NCBI RefSeq assembly: GCF_047729875.1
Contig: NZ_CP159826.1
Span: 186,001-250,000 of the forward strand
Direction: 5' to 3'
Source: Marimicrobium sp913061115
GTDB taxonomy: Bacteria; Pseudomonadota; Gammaproteobacteria; Pseudomonadales; Halieaceae
Length of the DNA: 64,000 nucleotides
Positions within the stretch are counted from its first letter, which is position 1. The number at the start of each line of letters is the position of its first letter. Positions 54,420-63,875 of the stretch are shown here, one piece after another. The notes under the pieces are model-generated. The model did no database searches and had not been told where the DNA came from. It worked only from the letters and a program-made list of their open reading frames with translations. The position numbers and the translations under genes are program-made.

Positions 54420-55556
54420 ATGCATGATTATCAGTCTGTAACTTCGGAGGGCGTTGCAAAAGTATTGTTTGCCCTGATCAAGGGTGCAAACCTTGATGCT
54501 GCTGATAGAAATCAAGCGGCAGCCTATTTTGCTCAAACGGGTGCGCCGGTCGATTACCGCTCCTTTCAACGCTTCACTGATGCCCTGATTCTCAGCCTCC
54601 CACAGCAACATGAGTTATTGCAGCTAGTGCCCCAGTGGCAGTCCATTTTTAACCGTTCGGAGGTGAGCAATGAGATGGCAGAAGAATTTATTCGCCAATA
54701 TCTAGCGGCGCTGGACAATAAGTTGTTTGTTAAGCTGCCGCTATTTGTGGGTCGCTTTGCAGGACAGGACAGCCACTCCATCAACTTTGCCGGCTTTGGC
54801 AATACCCAGGTCGACAGCTGGCTTCTGGTGTTCACGATCTCGGGAAAGGGCCACTTGAAGGCGGGCTTGCGTGATTACGAGCTGACCCCGGACAACATTG
54901 CACTGGTAGCGCCCGGCACCTTAACGGACTTCTCGGGCTCCAAGCATTCAAGCTGGAACTTCTATTGGGTGGTTTTCCAGTGCGCGGATAATTGGCGCCC
55001 CTACCTCCAGTGGCCGCAGTCAGGTCCAGGGGTGTGTCAATTAGAGGGGGCCAGCGAAAGTTTTGCGCCCGTCGAGCGTAACCTTAGCCAGCTCTATCAC
55101 AACTATGTTGAGAGTGGCCCGTTAAAGATGGAGTTGGACCACAATTTACTGGAACAGCTACTCCTGCGTTGTGCGGCCTGCCTACCGCGCGAAAGTAACA
55201 GAAAGATGGACCCAAGAGTCCATGTCGCTCGCGCCTATATTGATGAGCACTACACCGCCGATATTGTTTTGGCAGACGTGGCTGCCGCCAGCAATATCTC
55301 CAGTTCTCGCTTGTCAGGCCTGTTCAAGAAAGAAACCGGATCCAGCGTCATGGCGTATCGCAACGAACTTAGACTGGTGAAGGCTGCGCAGCTGTTACTG
55401 CACAGTAACCTGCGTATCGCAGATATTGGCGATCGCGTGGGCTATTCTGAGCAGGCGTTTTTTTCGCGCATTTTTCGCAAGCATTTGGGCATGAGCCCGC
55501 GACAGTATCGGACCCATATACCGGCACAGACTGCGCAATTAAACTCGCACAGTTGA
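54420..55556 (+). CDS. AraC-family transcriptional regulator
   Basis: A 378-residue regulator. The middle carries an AraC-type cupin ('GKGHLKAGLRDYELTPDNIALVAPGTLTDFSG', about 140-175) preceded by a ~100-residue N-terminal extension. The C-terminal double HTH covers about 265-368 ('DIVLADVAAASNISSSRLSGLFKKETGSSVMAYRNELRL', 'IADIGDRVGYSEQAFFSRIFRKHLGMSPRQYR'). It is divergent from the amidohydrolase gene across 126 bases and upstream of a monooxygenase gene, so it is the likely pathway regulator responding to a small inducer. Confidence 0.9.
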   Translation: MHDYQSVTSEGVAKVLFALIKGANLDAADRNQAAAYFAQTGAPVDYRSFQRFTDALILSLPQQHELLQLVPQWQSIFNRSEVSNEMAEEFIRQYLAALDNKLFVKLPLFVGRFAGQDSHSINFAGFGNTQVDSWLLVFTISGKGHLKAGLRDYELTPDNIALVAPGTLTDFSGSKHSSWNFYWVVFQCADNWRPYLQWPQSGPGVCQLEGASESFAPVERNLSQLYHNYVESGPLKMELDHNLLEQLLLRCAACLPRESNRKMDPRVHVARAYIDEHYTADIVLADVAAASNISSSRLSGLFKKETGSSVMAYRNELRLVKAAQLLLHSNLRIADIGDRVGYSEQAFFSRIFRKHLGMSPRQYRTHIPAQTAQLNSHS

Positions 55557-55597
55557 TTAGACAGTGACCCAGCCGACAATAAAACCGAGGACTTTTG

Positions 55598-57556
55598 ATG
55601 AGCAATGATGTTGCAGAAACAACCCGCAAGCACCTGCGCCCCGCAGAACAGCCCATTGTCGAAAGTGATGAGTTTATCGAGCGGGCACTGCAGCATGCCG
55701 GTATTCCAGCACTGATGATGTCGATGATACATATGAGTGGTGACACCGCTCTGCTCGACGGTCCGATCTATCCCAATACGGCAATTCTAGGAGAAATTCA
55801 GGGTTTTTTGCCACAGGAGCAACAGGATCAGGTGCGCCGTCAGGCACTCGAGGTGATTAAGCAATTTCGGGATAACCAGTGTCAGCTGCCGGCACTACCG
55901 GACCCTGCAACGATCTGTCGTATGATGAGCTTTATGGTCGGGGAAGATGTGCCCGAAGACTATGTGCCAATGATGCAGGAGGAGATGAACCTGAGCGGCG
56001 AAGACAGCCGCGCTTTGCACTGGGGCGGAAGCGTAACCGATAGCCAGAAGCAACACTTCCCCGTCGTGATTATCGGCGCGGGTGTCGGGGGCGTGCTGGC
56101 GGGTATTCGATTGCGAGAGGCTGGCATTCCGTTTGTCATCGTGGAAAAAAATTCAGATGTCGGCGGCACGTGGCACGAGAACACATACCCGGGCGCCAGG
56201 GTAGATACCCCCAACTACTTTTACTGTTATTCCTTTGAACCCAATCACGATTGGAGCCAGTACTATTCACAGCAACCAGAATTGCAGACTTATCTGAGGC
56301 GCTGCTGCGACGAGTATGGGGTCGACGGTCATCTGCAACTCAACACTACAGTGACCGATGTTGTTTTTGCCGAAGAGGAAGAGGTATGGCGCGTCCACCT
56401 TTGCCGCAAGGATGGCTCTACAGAAGTTCTTGAAGCGCGCGCAGTTATCAGTGCAGTCGGGCAGTTGAATCAACCGAAAATACCGGATTTTCCAGGCCGA
56501 AAAATTTTTAAAGGCCCGCAATTTCATTCTGCTCGTTATGAGCATCAGCACGATCTGCGTGGTAAGCGGGTGGCGGTAATTGGCAGTGGGGCCAGTGCTT
56601 TTCAGTTGGTGCCCGCGATTGCTGAGCAGGTCGCACAAATCAAAGTATTTCAGCGCTCGCCGGTCTGGATGTTCCCTAACCCGCAATACCACAGTGCGGT
56701 ACCGGAGGAGGTGAAGTGGCTACTAAAGCACATTCCCTACTATGCACGGTGGTACCGGTTCTTGTTGTTCTGGCCCGGTAGCGACGGCCTATTGCCCTCT
56801 CTGGTGACCGACCCCGACTGGCCACACCAAGATCGCTCAGTGTGCGAACTCAATGATTTTGCGCGCCAGCATATGACCGCCTGGATCGAAAGCCAGCTTC
56901 CGGAGAAATCGCCGCTGCGCGAAAAGGTCGTGCCGGACTACCCGCCGTTCGTCAAACGGATGTTGCAAGACAATGGCAGTTGGTTGCGAGCGTTGCAGCA
57001 GGATAACGCGGACCTAATTACGGATGCCATAACGCGGATTGAGGAACAGGGTATCGTCTGCGGCGACACTCTGCACGAGGTCGACGTTATCATTTATGCT
57101 ACCGGTTTTGATAATCACCGCTGGCTTTACCCGATCAATATTGTGGGGCGCGAGGGCAAGGTGCTGGCGAACGAATGGGGCGATGACCCTCAAGCCAATC
57201 TCGGTATCACGGTGCCAGGATATCCAAACCTATTTTGTATTTACGGGCCGGCGACCAATCTTGCGCATGCCGGTAGTTTGGTCTTTAACTCTGAATGCCA
57301 AGTGCGTTACATTCTGGGTTGTATCGGGGCGATTCTCGAGAATGACTGTCAGCTAATGGAATGCACCGAAGAAGCGAATGCTGAGTATAACGAGCGCTTA
57401 CAGGAATGGGTCAAACAGTTGGTGTGGGCCAATGGGAGCACTAACAATTGGTACAAAAACAGTAAAGGGAAGGTCACGGCCAATCTTCCCTGGCGCTTGG
57501 TTGACTATTGGCAGTGGACTCGCGAACCGGACCTTAGCCAATACAATCTCTCTTAG
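55598..57556 (+). CDS. Baeyer-Villiger-type flavin monooxygenase with N-terminal extension
   Basis: A 652-residue FAD/NADPH monooxygenase. About 150 extra N-terminal residues precede the first Rossmann motif 'VVIIGAGVGGVLAGIRL' (G at 160). 'GGTWHENTYPGARVDTPNYFYCYSF' and the second dinucleotide site 'VAVIGSGASAFQLVPAIA' are typical of type I BVMOs. The fingerprint FxGxxxHxxxW reads 'FKGPQFHSARY', with Tyr314 in place of Trp. It likely inserts oxygen next to a ketone to form an ester or lactone. ATG 55598 follows GAGG; a TTG lies just before. It starts 41 bases after the AraC gene. Confidence 0.88.
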   Translation: MSNDVAETTRKHLRPAEQPIVESDEFIERALQHAGIPALMMSMIHMSGDTALLDGPIYPNTAILGEIQGFLPQEQQDQVRRQALEVIKQFRDNQCQLPALPDPATICRMMSFMVGEDVPEDYVPMMQEEMNLSGEDSRALHWGGSVTDSQKQHFPVVIIGAGVGGVLAGIRLREAGIPFVIVEKNSDVGGTWHENTYPGARVDTPNYFYCYSFEPNHDWSQYYSQQPELQTYLRRCCDEYGVDGHLQLNTTVTDVVFAEEEEVWRVHLCRKDGSTEVLEARAVISAVGQLNQPKIPDFPGRKIFKGPQFHSARYEHQHDLRGKRVAVIGSGASAFQLVPAIAEQVAQIKVFQRSPVWMFPNPQYHSAVPEEVKWLLKHIPYYARWYRFLLFWPGSDGLLPSLVTDPDWPHQDRSVCELNDFARQHMTAWIESQLPEKSPLREKVVPDYPPFVKRMLQDNGSWLRALQQDNADLITDAITRIEEQGIVCGDTLHEVDVIIYATGFDNHRWLYPINIVGREGKVLANEWGDDPQANLGITVPGYPNLFCIYGPATNLAHAGSLVFNSECQVRYILGCIGAILENDCQLMECTEEANAEYNERLQEWVKQLVWANGSTNNWYKNSKGKVTANLPWRLVDYWQWTREPDLSQYNLS

Positions 57557-57573
57557 CCGGCCAGCCTCTGAAC

Positions 57574-59052
57574 TCAGTCCAGATGTCGTTGAGCAGCGCT
57601 CAAGCCCGCCAATCTGCCGAAGAAAGTGGCATCGCCGATACTCATGCCGCTGGCATAGCCCTCTGCGCATCGCGGCAGTCCAGCGCTGTTTCGTCCCGCG
57701 GCATACAGTCCAGGAACACACTGTTTCTCAGCTGTGATCACTTCCCCTGTAGGTAGGGTATCCAGTCCCCCGAACGTCATTGTGGCAAAAATGGCGCCAT
57801 TGCCAACCGTTAGGTCGAAGGCCGCGTAGGGGGGCTGGTCAAGAGGAGTGAGGTACTTGGGACTTTTGTGATGGGTCGGGTCCTTGGCATTTTTAGCGCA
57901 TTGGTTGTAGGCGGTAAGCGTGTTGATTAAAGCGCCCTGCGGAAGATTTAATTCTTGTTCCAGTTCTTCGATACTTTCCCCTGTACCTGCAACCGGGTAG
58001 CCCCCCATGGGTGGCCTATTGAGGATTTCGAAGTGGCGACTGTCGATGATCAGATAGTAACGTCCTTCAGGCCTATCCAGTATCGCGCTGCCCAGACGAC
58101 CATGGTACACATCTTCATTGATGAAGCGGTTGCCGGTCTCGTCCACGATAATTGATTCAACAAACTGTTTCGGTGGATAGAACGGCGTGCAGATAAAGCC
58201 CTCATCCATGTTGACTCCAACGCCACCCGCATCCAAGCCCATGCGGATACCGTCTCCTGTGTCGTTGGGGTTGCCATTGGGGTAGTTTCCCCTTGCGAGC
58301 CTAGGCGCGTAATCTGCCACCATTTCCCGGTTCATGATGAAGCCACCCGACGTAAGAACAACACCACCGCGAGCCTTAAAGTAACGCACCTGCATGTCGA
58401 TGCGTGCGGCGACGCCCACGACCATTTCGCCATCCTTGATAACATTGAGCGCACGCGCATCGCAAATAATGTCTACGCCTTTCGCACGCGCGCTGCGCAA
58501 TAGATTCTTCATCAGAGGAATCCCGCCATGATCACCTTTTATCTGCGGCTTATGCCCGCGCGGTGCGGGTTTGGCATGGGTATTATCAGGCCAGGCATCT
58601 TCGTTGCCGGTGATCATCAATGCTGCTTCATTAGGGGTGTTCGTGTGTTTTTTGGAATAGTACTCGGGCTTGAATACGATACCCTGGCGTGTCAACCAGT
58701 CGTAGTGCTCGAGGGTGCGATCACAGTAAAGCCGCACTTTCTCAATGTCGGCATTAGGACCGGACGCCTGCAAGAGATATTTATACATTTCCTCAATATC
58801 GTCGTCGAAGCCACAGGCCTTCTGTGTTGGTGTTCCACCTCCCATATAGATAAGACCTCCAGCCAAAGCTGTCGACCCGCCAGCATCGCTCGCGGCTTCC
58901 AATACGATGACCTTCGCACCCGCATCGGCTGCGTCGATGGCGGCGCTAATACCTGCGCCGCCACCGCCCACGATCAGTACGTCAGTTTCGGTATGCCAAT
59001 GTTTCACCTCGGCGCTATCAATGGTGGTTGCCTGAGGAGGAGCGTCGTTCAT
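57574..59052 (-). CDS. FAD-dependent dehydrogenase (Kst4D/KstD-like)
   Basis: A 492-residue flavoprotein of the fumarate reductase/3-ketosteroid dehydrogenase superfamily: 'DVLIVGGGGAGISAAIDAADAGAKVIVLE' near residue 23, 'GGSTALAGGLIYMGGGTPTQ', 'GGVVLTSGGFIMNREM', and the C-terminal FAD site 'GLYAAGRNSAGLPRCAEGYASGMSIGDATFFGR'. Its ~490 length and the 'GGxIYxGGGT' phrase resemble 3-ketosteroid delta4(5-alpha)-dehydrogenases more than succinate dehydrogenases. The substrate remains open. It converges with the monooxygenase gene, 17 bases apart. Confidence 0.82.
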   Translation of the reverse strand: MNDAPPQATTIDSAEVKHWHTETDVLIVGGGGAGISAAIDAADAGAKVIVLEAASDAGGSTALAGGLIYMGGGTPTQKACGFDDDIEEMYKYLLQASGPNADIEKVRLYCDRTLEHYDWLTRQGIVFKPEYYSKKHTNTPNEAALMITGNEDAWPDNTHAKPAPRGHKPQIKGDHGGIPLMKNLLRSARAKGVDIICDARALNVIKDGEMVVGVAARIDMQVRYFKARGGVVLTSGGFIMNREMVADYAPRLARGNYPNGNPNDTGDGIRMGLDAGGVGVNMDEGFICTPFYPPKQFVESIIVDETGNRFINEDVYHGRLGSAILDRPEGRYYLIIDSRHFEILNRPPMGGYPVAGTGESIEELEQELNLPQGALINTLTAYNQCAKNAKDPTHHKSPKYLTPLDQPPYAAFDLTVGNGAIFATMTFGGLDTLPTGEVITAEKQCVPGLYAAGRNSAGLPRCAEGYASGMSIGDATFFGRLAGLSAAQRHLD

Positions 59053-59538
59053 AATAATATTGGCCTTAGTATTGGGAGTGTGTGCGGCTGTTGTATTTAT
59101 GTGAGGTCCGGCCGATCGTGTTCCAGAGTGTCATCATAGTCATGATGGCGGCGCTGCTAATCGTTGAAGCGCGATCACATCGGCATAATAACTCATTGGG
59201 CCGGCGCCTTCGATGGAACGAGTGACCCTGTGAGGGAGTAGTTGTCTTAGCCACAAATTAAACACCCCCTATTGTAACGTATCAATGCTTATTGCGTACA
59301 AAGTACCACGGCCGCTTACTTACACAACGCGTTTTGGGCCCATAATCCAGATGGCCGGTGTAACCAATATCCTTGGCTTAATCTCGATCTTACCAAAACA
59401 CTATCCTTTGATGCCATCGCCAGTGGGATTTACCGCCCTACAGGTATTTTACCTCTCCCGAAAAAAGGTAGTATGATCTTCAGGTCATTGAATTGAGAAA
59501 CGACCTAAAGCTGTGGTCTGTTACAAAGGACTGATGTT
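59053..59538. other. Intergenic region between KstD-like and GFA genes
   Basis: 486 bases between two divergently transcribed units, so it should hold promoters for both. An open frame from 59285 (63 codons) lacks a ribosome site and protein character. AAGGA at 59526-59530 is the ribosome site for the GFA gene. No clear operator is seen. Confidence 0.5.
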
Positions 59539-59946
59539 ATGAGAATTACGGGTGGTTGTTACTGCAAAAAAATTCGCTATGAAGCTGAGGGTGAGCCTTT
59601 AATGCGGGGTCTTTGTCACTGCCGGGAGTGTCAGTATATTTCTGGCGGCGGCGCTAATGTGGCTCTGGCGATGCCGATGAGTGGTTTTCGTTATACCTCG
59701 GAAGCGCCGAAGGACTTTGAGCGCAGTGATCTAGAGGCGCCGGTAAAACGGCAATTTTGTCCCGACTGCGGTACCTCACTGGTCAGTATGCCGCCGAGCT
59801 TGCCAGACATGGTGATCTTAAAGGTGGGTACTATGGATGATCCCACGCAATACGGCGCGCCGGATATGGCGTTCTATTGTATCGAGAAGCAGAGCTTTCA
59901 TTGCCTGCCAGAAGAGCTACCCAAGTTTGATCGTTTTCCAAGCTGA
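59539..59946 (+). CDS. GFA-family zinc protein
   Basis: A 135-residue protein of the Gfa/CENP-V family, named after a glutathione-dependent formaldehyde-activating enzyme. Zinc-binding cysteines appear in 'GGCYCKKIRY', 'GLCHCRECQ' and 'FCPDCGTSL'. Most family members lack proven formaldehyde activity. First gene of a rightward set with the crotonase and second monooxygenase. AAGGA 8 bases before ATG 59539. Confidence 0.85.
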   Translation: MRITGGCYCKKIRYEAEGEPLMRGLCHCRECQYISGGGANVALAMPMSGFRYTSEAPKDFERSDLEAPVKRQFCPDCGTSLVSMPPSLPDMVILKVGTMDDPTQYGAPDMAFYCIEKQSFHCLPEELPKFDRFPS

Positions 59947-59961
59947 CCGGCGCCCTGCACC

Positions 59962-60765
59962 GTGACGCACGTCATTACTACAGACTGGGCTGGGCCGAAG
60001 GTTGCGATTCTCACCTTCAGCGATCCTGAGCGCGCCAACCAGATTTGCTGGGCGGCAATTGATGAGCTCGCCGAACAGCTAAGGCATTGTCGCGAGTCAG
60101 GCGCAAGAGTACTTATCTTGGCATCCGGCCTAGAAGGACACTGGCTGCAACACGCCTGGTTGCAAGATTTATTGAATGGCATTGACGGGCTTGAGCAAAC
60201 GGCCTCCGGTGCCGGCTGGTTTACTGCGCTTAATGAGCTGTGCCATGAGGGTATCATTAGTATTGCCGCCATTTCTGGTGATTGCTCTGGTGGTGGCGCT
60301 GAATTGGGCTGGGCGTGTGATCTGAGAATTGCGGAACAACAGTCTCAGTTCGCTCAACCCGAAATCAATATGGGGTTGACGACGGGTATCGGCGGCAGTA
60401 GTCGTCTGGCGCAGTTGGCGGGCCGCGCAACCGCAGCAGAGATGGTGCTGACAGGAAGGTCGATGTCTGCGCAGCGGCTATGCGATCTCGGGGCAGTCAA
60501 CTCGGTGGTGCAGACTGGGCAGGCTGTGGCCGCGTCTTTAGAGCTGGCAATGACACTGGCAGAAAAATCACCCACTGCGGTAGCAGGCCTTAAGCGAATT
60601 TTGGCAGCGAGTGACGATTCGACTTTAACCGAGGCCATGGGCTATGAGCAGGAAGTTTTTCAGTCTGTTATCGCGACAAAGCAGGCCAGAGAAGGCATGC
60701 AAAACCGACAGTCAGCGTATGACAGCGGCGCGGGTCTAGCCAGTATCAGCGATAAAGACGATTAG
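59962..60765 (+). CDS. Enoyl-CoA hydratase/isomerase family protein
   Basis: A 267-residue crotonase. The oxyanion-hole region 'AISGDCSGGGAELGWACDLRIA' and 'FAQPEINMGLTTGIGGSSRL' are present; Glu114 (GAEL) and Glu134 (QPE) line up with the two catalytic glutamates of classical enoyl-CoA hydratase, so hydration is plausible. It would process CoA intermediates of the cluster. The start is GTG 59962, 15 bases after the GFA gene, without a clear ribosome site, suggesting coupling. Confidence 0.88.
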   Translation: MTHVITTDWAGPKVAILTFSDPERANQICWAAIDELAEQLRHCRESGARVLILASGLEGHWLQHAWLQDLLNGIDGLEQTASGAGWFTALNELCHEGIISIAAISGDCSGGGAELGWACDLRIAEQQSQFAQPEINMGLTTGIGGSSRLAQLAGRATAAEMVLTGRSMSAQRLCDLGAVNSVVQTGQAVAASLELAMTLAEKSPTAVAGLKRILAASDDSTLTEAMGYEQEVFQSVIATKQAREGMQNRQSAYDSGAGLASISDKDD

Positions 60766-60840
60766 CGCCTTCGATTAGTGGCAAGCCAGCGCTTACGGTG
60801 TAATAATTTCTAACATCACAAATAAGAGAGGCACTGATAG

Positions 60841-62691
60841 ATGCAGACCAAAGAGGGCGACCAGACCGGTGGAAATAATACGACGCAGGCGTTAAACGGT
60901 GCTGACTTTGACCCCGATGTGATGCGAGACAAGTATCGTCGCGAACGCGATAAGCGTTTGCGCGAGCAGGGCAACGATCAGTACATTGATATTTCGGGCG
61001 CTTACAAACACTTTTTAGAAGACCCCTACTCGGGGCCCATTGTTGACCGAGAGCCTCTAACCGACCAGGTTGAGGTGTTAATTGTCGGCGGCGGTTTTGG
61101 CGGCCTGCTGGCGGGCGCCCGCCTGCGACAAGCAGGTGTAGAAGATATTCGCATCATCGACCCAGCCGCCGACTTTGGCGGAACGTGGTATTGGAATCGT
61201 TACCCTGGAATCGCCTGTGATATTGAGTCCTACACGTATTTGCCGCTACTGGAAGAATTGGGCTACGTCCCGCAAGAGAAGTATGCTTTCGGCACCGAGA
61301 TTCTGGCTCACAGCCAAGCTATTGCCCAAAAATTCGACCTGTATCGCGACGCCTGTTTTCAAACGCGGGTTGAAACACTGCGTTGGGATGAGAGCGAGTC
61401 CTGTTGGATTGTTTCGACGAATCGCAAGGACTGTATGAAGGCACGCTACGTGTGTCTGGCCACCGGCCCCTTGAATCGTCCGAAACTTCCTGGTCTTCCG
61501 GGCATTGAAAGTTTTCAGGGACATTCATTTCATGCCAGTCGGTGGGACTATCAATATACTGGCGGCGATGCGACGGGCGGTCTTGCCGATCTGGCGGATA
61601 AGCGTGTCGGCATCATTGGCACCGGTGCCACATCGGTCCAGTGTGTGCCGATGTTGGGAGAGTCGGCCAAGCAACTGTATGTTTTTCAGCGCACGCCCTC
61701 TTCGATCGATGTTAAGAATAGCCCTCCCACTGATCCCCAGTGGGCACAGAGTCTTCAGCCCGGCTGGCAACAACACCGCATGGATAATTTCAATGCACTG
61801 GTCTCCGGTGTGCCCCAGTCAGAAGATCTGGTGGGTGATGGCTGGACCGACCTCATTGGGAAATTGCTGTTTGCGATGGAGCAGAATCCGACGGGAGATC
61901 TGTCCCCTGCCGGTATCGAGCGAGCGGTGGAGCTGGCCGATTTTGAGAAGATGGAAGAAATCCGCGCCAGGGTAGACGCCATTGTGAAAGATCCGCAAAC
62001 GGCAGAAGCCCTAAAGCCTTATTATCGCCAGTTCTGCAAGCGGCCCTGCTTCCATAACGAGTATCTTGAAACATTTAATCGTCCCAGTGTGACGCTGGTG
62101 GATACTCAGGGCAGGGGCGTCGACCGGATCACGGCAAAAGGTGTCGAGGTTCAAGGCCAGGAATATGAATTGGATTGCCTCATCTACGCCACCGGTTTTG
62201 AGGTGGGTACGGACTATTCGCATCGCGCTGATATCCAGTTGCTGGGGCGTGATGGCACCAGCCTTACGGAGGCCTGGGCGGGCGGTGTGCGCAGCCTTCA
62301 CGGTATGCACGTCAATGGGTTCCCTAACTGCTTCATTATGAGTAATTCACAGGCGGGATTTACTGCGAGCTACCCGCACCTGCTCGACGAACAGGCAAAA
62401 CACCTTACGTATATTATTAAAGCGGCTTCTGACAAGGGGTGCGTTGAGGTCGAGGTGACGGAACAGAGTGAGACGAGGTGGGTTCAGCACTGCATAGACA
62501 AGGCACGTGATGCCGGCGATTTTCTTGAAAACTGCACCCCAGGCTACTACAACAATGAGGGTAGGGCGGGTGACCGAAACGCGCAAGACGGTTTTTATGG
62601 TGGGGGCTCAGTAGAGTTCTTTCGTCTCCTTCAGGAGTGGCGCGATGAAGGCGGCCTCGAGGGTCTGGAGCTGAAGCCGTCTGAATCGTAG
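60841..62691 (+). CDS. Baeyer-Villiger monooxygenase
   Basis: A 616-residue type I BVMO. First Rossmann 'VLIVGGGFGGLLAGARLRQAG' (GGG from 83), 'DFGGTWYWNRYPGIACDIESYTYLPLLEELGY' typical of cyclohexanone/steroid/phenylacetone monooxygenase relatives, an intact fingerprint FQGHSFHASRWD (225-236), second Rossmann 'VGIIGTGATSVQ', and 'CLIYATGFEVGTDY'. NADPH- and O2-dependent conversion of ketones to esters or lactones is expected. It follows the crotonase gene by 75 bases; GAGAGG precedes ATG 60841. Confidence 0.92.
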   Translation: MQTKEGDQTGGNNTTQALNGADFDPDVMRDKYRRERDKRLREQGNDQYIDISGAYKHFLEDPYSGPIVDREPLTDQVEVLIVGGGFGGLLAGARLRQAGVEDIRIIDPAADFGGTWYWNRYPGIACDIESYTYLPLLEELGYVPQEKYAFGTEILAHSQAIAQKFDLYRDACFQTRVETLRWDESESCWIVSTNRKDCMKARYVCLATGPLNRPKLPGLPGIESFQGHSFHASRWDYQYTGGDATGGLADLADKRVGIIGTGATSVQCVPMLGESAKQLYVFQRTPSSIDVKNSPPTDPQWAQSLQPGWQQHRMDNFNALVSGVPQSEDLVGDGWTDLIGKLLFAMEQNPTGDLSPAGIERAVELADFEKMEEIRARVDAIVKDPQTAEALKPYYRQFCKRPCFHNEYLETFNRPSVTLVDTQGRGVDRITAKGVEVQGQEYELDCLIYATGFEVGTDYSHRADIQLLGRDGTSLTEAWAGGVRSLHGMHVNGFPNCFIMSNSQAGFTASYPHLLDEQAKHLTYIIKAASDKGCVEVEVTEQSETRWVQHCIDKARDAGDFLENCTPGYYNNEGRAGDRNAQDGFYGGGSVEFFRLLQEWRDEGGLEGLELKPSES

Positions 62692-62966
62692 GATTTAGGG
62701 CCACATACTGTTAACCCTTAGCAGTAGTGTGATTCTTCGTGGTCGGCAGATTGATGTCAGGAGCCCGTCGAACTCTAGCGTGCTCATAAGGAATAACGCT
62801 CGCTACAGATATCCTGCTTGCGTTTGTCATGTTGAACGGATCCCACAATATACCAATGGCTGCTCTCGTCAGCTATTGCGTGCGTTATACAGTGACGATA
62901 ATCTTTAGCCGGAAAAGCGATGACCATGACTAAAACAGCCGATACCTTAAGGGAGTGCGCACAACA

Positions 62967-63836
62967 ATGAAGTTTGTTCTTTCCACCTCGTTCAGCAGTG
63001 TGACACACCTGACACAACTGGCGCCTGTTGCGGACACTCACGGATGGCATGCAATGTCCTTTTCGGACCATGTGGTGAATCCCAAGACGATTGATACGCC
63101 GTATCCCTATACCGACGATGGAAGCCGTCGTTGGCCACCGTTTACCGACTGGCCTGATCCTTGGGTCATGATTGGTGCGCTTGCCGCTATCACTACAAAG
63201 CTGCGTTTTACCAACAATATTTTTGTGCTGCCTATGCGTAACCCCTTTCTTGTTGCAAAGGCGATCAGCACTGCCGCAATCATTTCCGATAATCGAGTCA
63301 CCGCGGCTATTGGAGTGGGTTGGTCCGGCGACGAGTTTGCGCTGATGGATGCTGATTTTAAGACTCGAGGTAAGCGTACGGACGAAATGTTAGAAATTCT
63401 GCGCCTGCTCTGGAGCGGTGAGTATGTCGAGTATCACGGACAGTACTATCAATTTGATGCGCTGGAGATGAATCCCGCGCCGACTGAATATGTACCAATC
63501 TGGATAGGTGGTATTTCAGCACCTGCGATGCGCCGCGCTGCTCGGCTCGGTGACGGTTGGGTGACAGATTTGCAGACCAGTGATGACATCATCGAGTCCA
63601 TTGACAGGATTAAAGTTTGGCGCGCAGAATATGGACGTGAGCATCTGCCCTTTGAAATTATGGCAACCCCATCAGATGCTTGGGATTACGATGGATACAA
63701 GCGTTTGGAAGACGCCGGCGTCACGCATATTTTAACCATGCCGTGGCCGTTCTATCACGGGGACACGGACGAGGTGGATAAGAAGATTGACAGCGTGAAG
63801 CGTTACGCCGACGATATTATCAGCCAGTTTTCCTGA
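62967..63836 (+). CDS. Luciferase-like (LLM class) oxidoreductase
   Basis: A 289-residue flavin- or F420-type TIM-barrel oxidoreductase of the LLM class (TIGR03619-like): 'WHAMSFSDHVVNP', 'WPDPWVMIGALAAITTKLRFTNNIFVLPMRNPFLVAKAISTAAIISDNRVTAAIGVGWSGDEFALM', 'EMLEILRLLWSGEYVEYHGQYYQF', 'PIWIGGISAPAMRRAARLGDGWV'. It may be a monooxygenase or dehydrogenase for a ring intermediate. ATG 62967 is chosen (GGGAG 11 bases upstream); an in-frame GTG at 62955 overlaps that site. The 275 bases before it hold no other gene. Confidence 0.86.
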   Translation: MKFVLSTSFSSVTHLTQLAPVADTHGWHAMSFSDHVVNPKTIDTPYPYTDDGSRRWPPFTDWPDPWVMIGALAAITTKLRFTNNIFVLPMRNPFLVAKAISTAAIISDNRVTAAIGVGWSGDEFALMDADFKTRGKRTDEMLEILRLLWSGEYVEYHGQYYQFDALEMNPAPTEYVPIWIGGISAPAMRRAARLGDGWVTDLQTSDDIIESIDRIKVWRAEYGREHLPFEIMATPSDAWDYDGYKRLEDAGVTHILTMPWPFYHGDTDEVDKKIDSVKRYADDIISQFS

Positions 63837-63875
63837 GTCTTTAGGCCGTCGGTGCAGTAGTCAGCAGGGTTAAAA

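Noticed and set aside
58528..59139. 203-codon plus-strand frame opposite the KstD-like gene
   Set aside because: Complement of a gene with intact FAD motifs; cysteine- and glycine-rich random-looking translation.
59285..59476. 63-codon plus-strand frame in the intergenic region
   Set aside because: No ribosome site, no family resemblance, lies where promoters for both neighbours are expected.
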